From: Vespula vulgaris
Taxonomy: Eukaryota; Arthropoda; Insecta; Hymenoptera; Vespidae
Direction: 5' to 3'
Assembly: GCF_905475345.1 (NCBI RefSeq)
Contig: NC_066586.1
Coordinates: 18,566,812-18,630,811, forward strand
DNA: 64,000 nucleotides
Positions 48,174-59,300 of this stretch are shown piece by piece. The translations under genes were made by a program, and so were the position numbers. Positions within the stretch are counted from its first letter, which is position 1. Every line of letters begins with the position of its first letter. The notes beneath the pieces are model-generated. The model saw only the letters and a list, made by a program, of their open reading frames with translations. It made no database searches and was not told the origin of the DNA.

Positions 48174-48284
48174 CAGAAAGTTCACGAAATACCGGAATTC
48201 AAGCAAAGGACTTTCAATCGTTTCGGAGGAATATCTCAGAGACGAAATCTCGTTACCGAAAACTACGAAAGGCCGAAAGCGTGA

Positions 48285-48327
<43 letters not shown>
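48132..48327 (+). repeat. (GA)n and (TA)n microsatellites
   Basis: (GA)n at 48132-48168 and (TA)n at 48286-48327, separated by 115 bases of complex sequence. Confidence 0.9.
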
Positions 48328-48330
<3 letters not shown>

Positions 48331-48492
48331 GGAGAGAGAGAGAGAGGTGACAGTGGCGGTCTATATCGAGGTAGAAGTTTCGAAGAAGGATTCGAAGGAT
48401 ATCCGGACGATATCGAATCGATAACCGTTTCTAGAGATTCCTTCCTTAGAAGAGGAGGTACGACTTTGAAGGCAATTTCTCTTTTGGCCATC

Positions 48493-48548
48493 GACATCGT
48501 CGTCGTCGTCGCCGTCGTTGTCATCGTCGTCGTCGTCGTCGTCGTCGA
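48493..48548 (+). repeat. (GTC)n microsatellite
   Basis: About eighteen GTC/CGT triplets with GCC, GTT and ATC interruptions. A second (GTC)n lies at 49028-49070. Confidence 0.9.
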
Positions 48549-48812
48549 ACGTTGATCTTCCATAACAAAAGAAAGCATAGAGAAGATATGTATGTAGCTG
48601 GTGTCGGTGATAGTGGTGTTACTAGTGGATTTACTGGTGGTGATGATACCGTTGGTGTTGGTAGTATCACTGCAACCGAATGCTGGATCAAACAGAGATT
48701 CTCTATTTGTGTATATTTATCTTTTGTGTGTGGAGTTTGAATTACATAGATCTCTCGAGGGATCGAGAGAACCGATCTGTCGAATTTCGTTGGTCTAGAA
48801 GGAATATTCGAG

Positions 48813-48908
48813 TCAGCCAAGCAAGGAACCAACCAACCAAGCAACCAACCAAGCAAGCAACCAACCAGCTAGCCAGCCAGCCAGTCAAGCAGCCAGCGAG
48901 CTAGCCAA
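48813..48908 (+). repeat. Degenerate (AACC/AAGC/AGCC)n tetranucleotide repeat
   Basis: About 23 tetramers of the pattern (C/G)AA(C/G) or CAGC drift from AACC through AAGC to AGCC along the array. The frame QPTKQPTKQ is produced by the period and is not a gene. Confidence 0.85.
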
Positions 48909-49180
48909 TCCGTTTCGAATCGAACGGAAATACTCGACGAAATGCGTTCGTGTCTCTAAGGAAGTAGAATTTCCGTTAGGGGCAAAGGACGAAGCAACGA
49001 GTGTTCTTTATCCTTTGTCCTCCCTTTCATCGTCGTCGTCCTTCGTCGTCGTCGTCGTCGTCGTCGTTGTAAATAAGATTCGTCTGTGAAAACACGTGCC
49101 CAACCTCGAAACGTCCGCGTCCTTTTATGTGTGTATGTACGTGCGTTACATACCCTTGGATCGTCTATACGTTTGTTGAT

Positions 49181-49211
<31 letters not shown>

Positions 49212-49333
49212 TTACACATACACGTATACTTTATCCTGTTATTTATATGAGTGAACACTATCCAACGAGACAGTAATAACGAAGGAAAGAACGAGCTTAG
49301 AGCGTGTACCAAAGTGCTGGAGAACATATATAT

Positions 49334-49337
<4 letters not shown>

Positions 49338-49385
<48 letters not shown>
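49338..49385 (+). repeat. (TA)n microsatellite
   Basis: About 20 TA dinucleotides with CATA variants at the left, 70 bases upstream of the candidate dlg1 exon. Confidence 0.9.
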
Positions 49386-49389
<4 letters not shown>

Positions 49390-49456
49390 GAGACGGAATC
49401 TAGTGAGCAAAAACGTTGGACTAGTATTCCTGGATATATACTGTTAATTATCAGAC

Positions 49457-49526
49457 ATGTACGCGCATGTGCACGGTGACAACGGCATGTGCTGTTACGT
49501 GCCGCCAGTTCTTCTCGAGCGTTACC
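49457..49526 (+). CDS. dlg1: Candidate alternative first coding exon of dlg1
   Basis: The ATG at 49457 opens MYAHVHGDNGMCCYVPPVLL and then ERY, ending at a consensus donor gtaagt (49527-49532) in phase 1. The L27 exon at 61742 also accepts phase 1 (C + AG = Gln). The preceding bases ttatcag could be either an acceptor for a 5'UTR exon or an initiator. The adjacent cysteines 12-13 could be lipid-modified, as N-terminal cysteines are in some vertebrate Dlg proteins; this is speculation. It is not distinguishable from chance by length alone. Confidence 0.55.
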
Positions 49527-52384
49527 GTAAGTTCCATTCTTTTATATCTTTAATAAGATATATCTAAATCCGACCCTTTTTTTCCCTACCACTTTCTCCC
49601 TTTTCTCTCTTTTTTTCTCTTAACAAATTTCAAATGACACACGATGTACGAATACGAAACGAATATTTTTTCATTTTTCGAACGAATTATCCTGTCGTTA
49701 AATTAATGACACGCCAATTACGAGAATACTACGTAATCATCGAACAATAATATATCATAAATATATGCGATGTAAATACTCGTAATAGGGAATATGTAGG
49801 CTGAATATCGAAAAGTTCGTCGTTATCAATTTATTCGATATTAATCGTTTAATAATCCATTTTTCGGATTGATTCGAAAGATTCGCAGGCGTTAAGCTTT
49901 ATTTCGCTGTTCATAGGATAGAAAAGGAAGAGAGAAATGAAATGAGAGGATGATCGAGTAGTAGGAATAGGATGAGTAGGAGAATGAATCGAGGGGAGAG
50001 GAGGGTGGAGAGGGTGGAGAGGGTGGGAGAAGGGGTGGTACAAACGACGAAGGTAGGTTTTTGGTAGGGACAGAGATAAATATAGAGGAAATAGACTGGG
50101 AGGAATTTCAAACGTTGATTAGCGAACCGATCAGAGAACGTAACTGTGAATGGAACGAAAATTGGTTAGTTAGGATGACGGTTTTGCACGTCGTATCGTA
50201 AGCGATGGTGATTGGGACGCGCTCGTTAAAGCTTGTTCTTAGGGTACCCTCTGATCGGGTAAGAGAACAAGAGACCAACCCTACTACTACTGGTTGCCGT
50301 ACTAACGCCTCGGGATTATCGTGGTTTCGCGTTACGGTCCAGCAGTACTACCACCTACCAACCTACCTATCTACCTACCTACCTACCTACCTACCTACCT
50401 ACCTACCTACGTATCTAGCTATATACATACGAAAAGCTTGGAACGTATTATACCGGTGTCCCTGCACTGCTGGGTCATTCTAACTGTCCTGAACAGAAAA
50501 GAGATTAATTAGTTACCGTTAACACGACTCGCAAATCTACGGAGAATCTTATTCTCTCTCTTTCTCTCTCTCTCCTTTTGTTTTTCTGTTCGTTTTTTCT
50601 CTCTTTTTCTCTTTCGTTGGCCCGGACGATTTTATTTCGTTTATTTCTTTATTTTTTTTCTTCTTTCGGTAGACTTTTTTCATTTCTTATTTCATTTTGT
50701 TTTTTTTTGTTTTGTTTTGTTGTTATTTATTTCGTTTGGTTTTCTTTTTCTTTCTTTGAAAATCCAGAAAATTCGTGTAAATCTATTTAACGATTAATGT
50801 TTATTTCTTTTCTTCTTATATTTAATTTTATTTATTATTTGTGTGCCTCTGTGTGTGTGTGTGTTAGTAAAGAAGAAAAATGAATGAACATCCTCTTTAG
50901 GATGTTATAACATTTTGAAAATCGAAAAGACGAAAGACTTGATTTTCTTTTTATTGTTTTTTAAGGATTGCAATTGATCGGTATCGCGAAGAATAAAAAA
51001 GTAAAGAATGCTTTTTACAACTCTTTTTTTATTTGGGCTCCTAGTAACGAAAATTTAAATGGGACATTTTGAAAATTTATTTTATATATATATATATGTT
51101 TTCAACAAAAAAACATATATATATATATAAAATAAATTTTCAAAATGTCCCATTCTTTTGAGCGTTGAAAATTTCATAGAAATTGATTAGCTTCGTTGCT
51201 ACGTTGCTATAAACATTTAGAATTGATGAAAAACATATTGTTTTTACTACGTGTGGCCTAAAATCTGCAGACTTTTTTGTTTTTTTATTTTTTTCCGTGG
51301 CCTGTCGCTTATTTCCATTTCAATTGATTTCGATAAAACTTTCATATATACGTATATAAAATATAAATCTTCAAAATGCGTCGTTTAAGTTTTCGCTAGG
51401 GATTGAACAAAAAAAAATTATACTCTTCTTTCTTCCCAAACAATCAGCAATTTTGTTTTCCCAGAAATTCTCTTTCTTCTTATTCGTCATTTGATAGATC
51501 GATTCCGATTTCCGACTTCTAAAAAAAAAAAAAAGAAAAAAAAAGAAAAAGAAAAGGAAGATGAAAAAAAAATCAGGTCGTTTGATCGAATCTTAAAAAA
51601 GAAAAAAGAACGCTCAATTTTGTTCTTCGCCGTAATTATATAAAATATAATACTTGCATGTAATATACATGGTGATTCATAAATCGTTAGTTTAAACGAA
51701 CGTTTCTCAAACTAGTATTATATCGAGGACCCTATTAAATTTTTAACCGACCAGTGAAATAATTACCCGCTGTCATTATCCGTATCCAAGCGTGGTACGT
51801 CATTAATATTTAAAAAGATTTTTGAGAGAAATGTACTATCCAAAATGTTTATGCGATTATCGCGCGAGAATATTATTCGCAGTAACAGTCATAACTTTGT
51901 AATAATATTGAAAGGATCTATCGGATTCTTTAAAATTGTACATTATAAACATTTTCTACCATTAAGTTGCAATTATATCATTACGTGCAAATTTTATTGA
52001 TTGGGCATGGAAATGATTGAGAAATCGTCGTTGATTGGTTCGGATAAAAACTTTTCCTTTTTTTCTTTATTTTTCTTTTTTTTTTTTTTTTTATATCTCT
52101 CCTCTCTCTTGAGTAAAAAATTTTTGATCGTGCAAACGAAGAAGACATTTCTCGTTTACCAATAAGATCGAAAGGTAATCGATAAAAATTCGCCGTTGAA
52201 ACGTGTCGAAAAGTACCGAAAGACTGTAAGTTAAAATTAGTGGAATAATTCGCTCGAGTTCTCAGGAGATTAAAGTACTTCGGGTCGGTTGGAAGAAGAA
52301 CGATTGGTGGAAGATCATTGCCAGAAAATGGTTTCTAAAGGGGGAGAAGGAGAGAAGAAGAGGAAGATAAAGAGGGAGAGAGAG

Positions 52385-52426
<42 letters not shown>

Positions 52427-52764
52427 GAAGGAAAGAGAAAGAGAGCCGTTAGTGGAATTACTTGGCAGTAGAAGAGTGCCACGTCCGGGAACAACAGAAC
52501 GGTCTTTTTCTACTTGGCAAGCACTTGTCCTCTTCCTCCCGTGAAATAAAACGTCTAACATAAGAGCATATCACGCTAACAGACCGTATAACGACGCGAC
52601 GAGAATGTTAAAGATTTTTCAAAAAGCTTAAAGTCGGATTTACCTATAGTTCGTTATAATAATCTCTTTCTTTCTTTCTTTCTTTTATTTTTTATTTAAT
52701 TATTCTTATTGTCATTGTTTATTAAGGGTTTAACTTAGGTACACATTTTCATCCTTGAAATTGA

Positions 52765-52813
<49 letters not shown>

Positions 52814-52816
52814 CTC

Positions 52817-52848
<32 letters not shown>

Positions 52849-53236
52849 GTGTGTGTGTATACTAGAAATGTATTTTGAGAAAATGATAAAATTTCACAGC
52901 ACTTATACGGATTAAACAAAAAAAAAAAAAAAGAAACAAATAATTTTTTTTGTTTATAATCCGATGATGTGCAACTAAATTACAAGTTACGGTATACGCG
53001 TTGTAGAATATGTTGAATTGAATATTTCTAAGGTTGTCACGAATGATGTTTTTATGACGTACTCACGTTTGAAAATCACTATGATGAGATGATCTATTCG
53101 GGTTGTTAATCAAAGAAAATTACTTAGATGATGAAAGGAGGTGGAGCAAAAACTTGTTATCGTTAACAATGAATTTTCAAACCGCCCTAGGCTGTTCAAG
53201 TAAAGATTCAATAACTATATGAGAGAGAAATAGAGA

Positions 53237-53271
<35 letters not shown>

Positions 53272-54072
53272 AAAATTCAAATGATTATCGAACCACAAAG
53301 AGATACACGTTTACGTCAATTGCGTTTGAATTCATTTAATCGATGAATTATTATTTACCATTAGATGATCCAATAAAAATTTGTTTAATTATTGCCGTTG
53401 TCTAACGCACTCCAAGTTGTATTTCCATTTGCAATAACAGTAATTATTAATTAACGTTTTTACGGGGTATTGTTATATAAATATTTGCCCAGAAGGAAAC
53501 GATCCGTCTATTGAAAATATTTTTTGTTAATGATTAATAAAACGATTAATATATACGGTTAATAAATTCTTTTGACGTGTTTAACACAGAATAATTATAT
53601 ATTGATAATTACATTAATATACATAGATGCGTACACGTAAATATGTCATTATTAATTTTATTACTAATATTCTATATATATATATAAAATTCTTTTATAC
53701 AAAATTTATAAAATTTATATATATATATATATATAAAATTCAATATTTGAAATCTAGGATAATAACGCGATTAATATTATTATTATTAATCATATATTGA
53801 GTATTATATAATATATCTATACATACATACATATATACATACATATATATACGTATGTATAAATATAACAAATAAATATATGTACTATTACCACACTACA
53901 CTACTATTATTACTATTATATTATATTTCTGAATACTTGAAATCGAGAACAATAACGTAATTTTCGAGAAGTCGTTTGTGAAAAATCAGAAATTTTCGCA
54001 TGTGTGTCCCAAGAACAAAACGAGGATCACGTTCATTAAATTATAACTGCTCCGGTAGTGTCTTTGTTACCG

Positions 54073-54114
<42 letters not shown>

Positions 54115-54574
54115 TTCACTTTATCTATGATACGCGTCGTTGAGAGTAGAAAAATGGGCTAAATTGGAGAGAATGTTGCACATGCAAACTATATCTGTGG
54201 ATGGTACGTCTAGTGGATGGATGCAATACTACTCTACTCTGGGAAAGTGAACCTTCGTGTAGAATAAATGGATAAGGAACGGATGTAGGACACATGAGTG
54301 TGATAGTGAGAAAACGAGATAGAGATAGAGATAGAGTTAGAGATAGATAGATAGAAAAAGAGGAGAGAAGAGATAGAAGAGAAAAGAGAGAAAGAGAAAG
54401 AGTAGCAGAGAAATAGATAGATGGATAGATAAATAGACGAAACGAGATAGAAAGAGAAGAAGAAGAAGAAGAAGACGGTGAGGAGTATCTATTGGAAAAT
54501 CATATTTTAATTTCAACTTCTTCGACGAGGCCATTTCCATCGTTTCAAAGTCAATTTCCACGATCATTCTCTCC

Positions 54575-54605
<31 letters not shown>

Positions 54606-55383
54606 GTCTTTATCGTCATGTTAATTAGAGAGTAACACACTCTATTTTTCCCTCTCTAACTTCTCTTTGAATCGATCAAAGCGCTTGAATTATTATAGAA
54701 TAACGATCGAGATGGCGCCAAGAAGAAGAAGAAAGAAAACGAAAAAAGAAGAGAGAGAAAAAGAGAGAAAGAGATAGAGAGAAGGATGGTAAGAAAAGAA
54801 AAAGAAAGAAAAAATATATGAAGAGAAAAAAGAAATGAGAAAAGAAAAAGAGAACGGCACGTTGGATCGGGTGAAAATTAATGTAACTTTGAAGAGGCTT
54901 AAACGTAGTTTAAGTTCAGTTACGCGTGACTTCGTTGAAAGCGATCATAATTTTCGAAGCTCAGTCTGGTTATCATCCTCTCTCTCTCTCTATCTCTCTC
55001 TCTTTCTCTCTTTCTACTTCCTCTTCTACTCCTCCCCCATCCCCACCCCACGTTAGTAGTTCCTTTAAAGCGGTAGAATATGACGATAAAGAGAACGTTA
55101 CACACCCCTTCTCCCTCCGTTATTTTCGTCGTTCATTAGCGCGCGTGCTGGTGACACAGTTCCTATGCAATAATTAAAGGGTGTCTCCCTGGTGTGTTCG
55201 TCTAATTAAAGCGAGCTAATTACCAGCTGAATTATGGGACTTGCATAACACCACGGCCTTAACACCTGACAAAAAAAAGCACGCCTTTCTTTCGCGTTTT
55301 CTCTTTATGGTTTTTACACTTTTATCTTTTCCTTCGTTGTTATCATTTTCGTTGTTTTTCTTTTGTTGTGTTGTTGTTATTAT

Positions 55384-55415
<32 letters not shown>

Positions 55416-55569
55416 CTACAAGAAATATTTTAACCTTATCGTCGTGTAAAAAAAGCTGAGAGCGTGGGGATGTAAAGAGGGGATATAAATTAGAGACGGT
55501 ATGCGTTCGTTTTTTTTTTCTTCTTTTTTCTTCATTCTCTTTTTAAATATTCCTTTTTTCTCTTTTTCT

Positions 55570-55607
<38 letters not shown>

Positions 55608-55875
55608 TTTTTTTGTTTTATACTCTATTTTTCTCGATCAACGAGAGCGTTTATATTTTGAGATTAGACGAGACGACAGAAGGGATAAAAATGTTGGCCA
55701 CTATGGGACGGTGCCGATTATGTTGTCGATAATATTTTTGAAACAAATTATCCGTCCGATAAGCAACGAGCCTCGTATTAACGTGTATTCCTATATATAT
55801 ATATATATACGTGTATGTATATATCTACATATACATACATACATACATACGTACATACATACATACATACATATA

Positions 55876-55917
<42 letters not shown>

Positions 55918-56284
55918 CCAAGCAAAATATCTTTACGAATTAGGGATTTGCGATAAACATGGCAACCGTCAATGTTGATAGACGACATCTTTTTTTTTTC
56001 TTTTTTTTTTCTTTCGTTTGTTTTTCTCCTTTTTCTTTTCTCCCTTTTTTATTAATGGAATTGATTTTTCTAGTAATCATTATCGTATTCATTCTCTCTC
56101 TCTCTCTCTCTCTCTTTTTCTCTTTCGTTCTATCTTTCTTTTTTTTATTCACACCTACACGTGAAAAAAAGTCGAAACGATAATAATAATCAGAATATAT
56201 ACGTGATAAGTTCAACACAAAACGGATTATTATTCCACAGTGATTAATCCTTTACTTTATCGTTTCTACTAACCAACACAGAAA

Positions 56285-56351
<67 letters not shown>

Positions 56352-59300
56352 AGTTCTCCAAAGAGATTAAACATTCGAAACTTGAAATAATTCGCTGACG
56401 TGTCATTCCATCAGTATGCAGTTAGTATACTTACTTACTTATTCGTAAAAGTGATATGACGGATACGTAATAACATACGAATTTCATTTGGATATAACTA
56501 TCTACTTACATACACACACACAGACACGTACGTACATACATACATACATATATACGTACATACATACGAACTAGATCGTAGAAACAAATACGAGTATAAC
56601 AAGGGACGAAACATATAAGTCCTTGAGAATGATTATACGAAATAATAGAGAATGTCATAGTTGATTGTTATTACAGTTGTTGTTGTAGTCATTCTCGTCC
56701 TTCTTTCTCCTCGTCGTTAAAAGGACGAAAAAGGACTTTACTCTTGTAACGTGCTCGAGTAGAAAAGTGGCAAATGGAAAGACGTCAAAGTGGCTTTGAC
56801 GTTCGTAAACATCGCGAGAGAAGCATTTCCCTTCTTCGCTCAGCTTTATCACCCCACCTTAACCCCCAACCCACCCTTCTTCCAGGGTTGTATCCGTTGC
56901 ATTTTCTGACACGCTATAGAGAACATTCTCGTTACATTTGAGATAGAGCTAAGAAAAGAAAAAGATACTAGGAAGATAGTTTCTTTTTTGTGTGTTTTTC
57001 TTTTTTTTTTTTGTTTGTTTGTTTCTTTCTTCTCATCCTTTTCTCTTCTTCATTGGAAACGTGTACGTGTCTCTACGAAATGTTTCGTTGAATCCTTCGT
57101 CGACGAAGTCGGGTTCATATCCGGGTTTAAGATGTAACGTTCGTTTACATCGTTCCCACGCTCCGTTAGATTCGGGAACAAAGCTCTTTCCAGCTTTTCT
57201 AGTTGAAATTAGTGAAGGGTTATTTAACTTAGCGTTTTCTCGACTATGCGATAGGTCGATAAACGTGTTATGAAATATTGTTTTTATTTATATTTTTTTA
57301 TTATATATATATATATTTTATTATTATTAATATTATTTATTGTTTTCACGGAGCGGGGTGAAAGGTTTATTTTTTTTTGTTTGTATAATTAAAATTTGAC
57401 CCGCTCAATTTATTTATTATTTATATCTAATCTATTTGATAAAACGATATAAAGTTTTGCTTGATTTAATGGGTTAGAAAAATATTTCAAGAGTATATAT
57501 GTATATATGTGTATATATACATAGAGAGAGAGAGAGAGAGAGAGAGAAAATAAAATTAAGTGCCTTTTATTGGATGAGAAAAGGTATATTTTTATTATTC
57601 AAAAAAAAATATATATATATATTTTACCGTGGGCAGAGATAAAAGAGGATATACGTGATGCAAAGCTTTTTTCTCCTGCATTTTTAATCAAGTGCTTTTA
57701 TAAAATAAAAAGTAAAAAGAAAATAAGACAAGAAAAAATAAGAAAAAGAAAAGAAGAAAAATACTACGTAGGAAATATTTCTCTCGCTCAAGAAGCATAG
57801 TTTTCCGAACTATGCTTTCGCGATAAATCAATAATATCGCGCGTTAAATAATGCTTCAATAATTTTAACTAGAAAATCTAGAAAGAGAGAGCTTTGTTCC
57901 CGAATCTAATGGAACGTGGAACGATGTAAACGAATATTGTTACATCCTAAACTCGAATATAAACCCGACTGTATCGTGTAAAATTATGATAAATTAATAT
58001 CGTTTCTCATTAATATTATTTTACGACGGGAGAGGAAAGTGGTTTAATTGTTCTGCATAATTACAATTTGAGAACGGACGTTTATTTCTTTCTTTCCTTA
58101 ATTCTTGTATTTATTTACCTGTTTAATTTATTTATTATTAATATCTATTTAATCTACAAAACGACATGAAAATTGCAGAATCTTTGTGAAGTGTTACGTC
58201 TTTGGAAAAAAATTCGGGAGATGTTGATTTAATGGGTCAGAAAAATATTACGAGAAAAAAAAAATATATATATATATAGAAAAAAAATTAGATACCTTTT
58301 ATTGGATGAAGAAAGGTATATTTTTATTATTCAAAGAAAAAAAATATATATATATATATGTAATATTTTATCGTGGGCAGAGGTAAAAGGAGAAGAATAT
58401 ACATGATGCAAAGCTTTTTTAATCAAGTGCTTTGACAAAATAAAATAAAAACTTTGAAAAATAAAAAGAATAAGGAAAAAAAAACATAAGAAGAAAAATG
58501 TTAGAAGAAATATTTCTTTCTCTTGCTCGTCTACATACAATACATACATACATAGATACACACACACACACACACATTTTTTGCCATACCTTTCATCGTT
58601 GCATTTTCATTACGAGATATAATAATCGGTAATATTCATTATAAGTTTTGACGTAGGGGTTTAACCATTTGGAAGATGGGTTAGAAAGGATGTAATTATT
58701 GTTACGTATAATGGAGCTGCTTTGTCGGATCGAAAGGGAGGATAGAAAGAAGGAAAGAAAAAAAGAAAAAAACAAAGGAAAAAAAAAAAGAAAGGAAGAA
58801 AAAGCAAAGTCGCTTCTGCGTTTCACGAGTCGAGATATCGTTTATCTACCAATTCGGAGAAGAATGGGATCGTCGTTTGTTCTTTGGAATTTTCTCTATC
58901 CCATTTTATTTCCTGTCTATCCCCTCCTCCACCCTCTCAACCATGGAAAGAAAAACAATCATTGTCTTTTTTTTTTCTTTCTCTTTTTCTTCTTTTTCCT
59001 CCGTTTAACGAAGTGGATATAATTAGTATCGTAATTTTTTTCCTTTCGAAAAGGGAAAAGAAATAGAATATAGAAAAGAGGAGGAAGGAAAATTTCGAAG
59101 AGGGAAATTTTTTGTTCGGTTCATTCAAGGAAGAAGAAGAAGAAGAAGAAGAAGAGGAAAAGGAAAAGCAAAAAAAAAATAATGCGTAGGAATTTGAACG
59201 ATCGATCGAACAACGCTAAAAACTATGTTGCTTCTGTTAAATATATTTTTATTATTTATCGGGCGAATAGAAAAAAATGAAAAAAAAAGAAAATGAAAAG

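Larger units (their letters stand above)
44586..49456. other. Gene-free stretch 5' of the candidate dlg1 exon
   Basis: Holds microsatellites listed separately, a TA/TATTA array at 45501-45562, (TTGTCG)n at 45152-45179, T-rich DNA at 45.79-45.88 kb and TA/GTAT runs at 46.79-46.88 kb. A complex but non-coding piece lies at 48.58-48.80 kb (GGTGTT/GATAGTGG words). No splice-bounded frame was recognised. Confidence 0.5.
49527..55050. other. Putative dlg1 intron, left half
   Basis: No coding exon was recognised. It contains AT-rich DNA, the repeats listed, (GA)n at 52390-52425 and 53236-53268, (TA)n at 52768-52809, (CT)n at 54075-54105, GATA-rich DNA at 54313-54430 and GAA/GA purine DNA at 54.72-54.85 kb. 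53.46-53.95 kb is extremely AT-rich. Confidence 0.55.

Noticed and set aside
48816..48904. QPTKQPTKQ-type frame
   Set aside because: It comes from the degenerate AACC/AAGC tetranucleotide array.
55791..55988. IHTYIHTY/VCMYVCMY frames on both strands
   Set aside because: They are the two translations of the mirrored (ACAT)n/(ATGT)n array.
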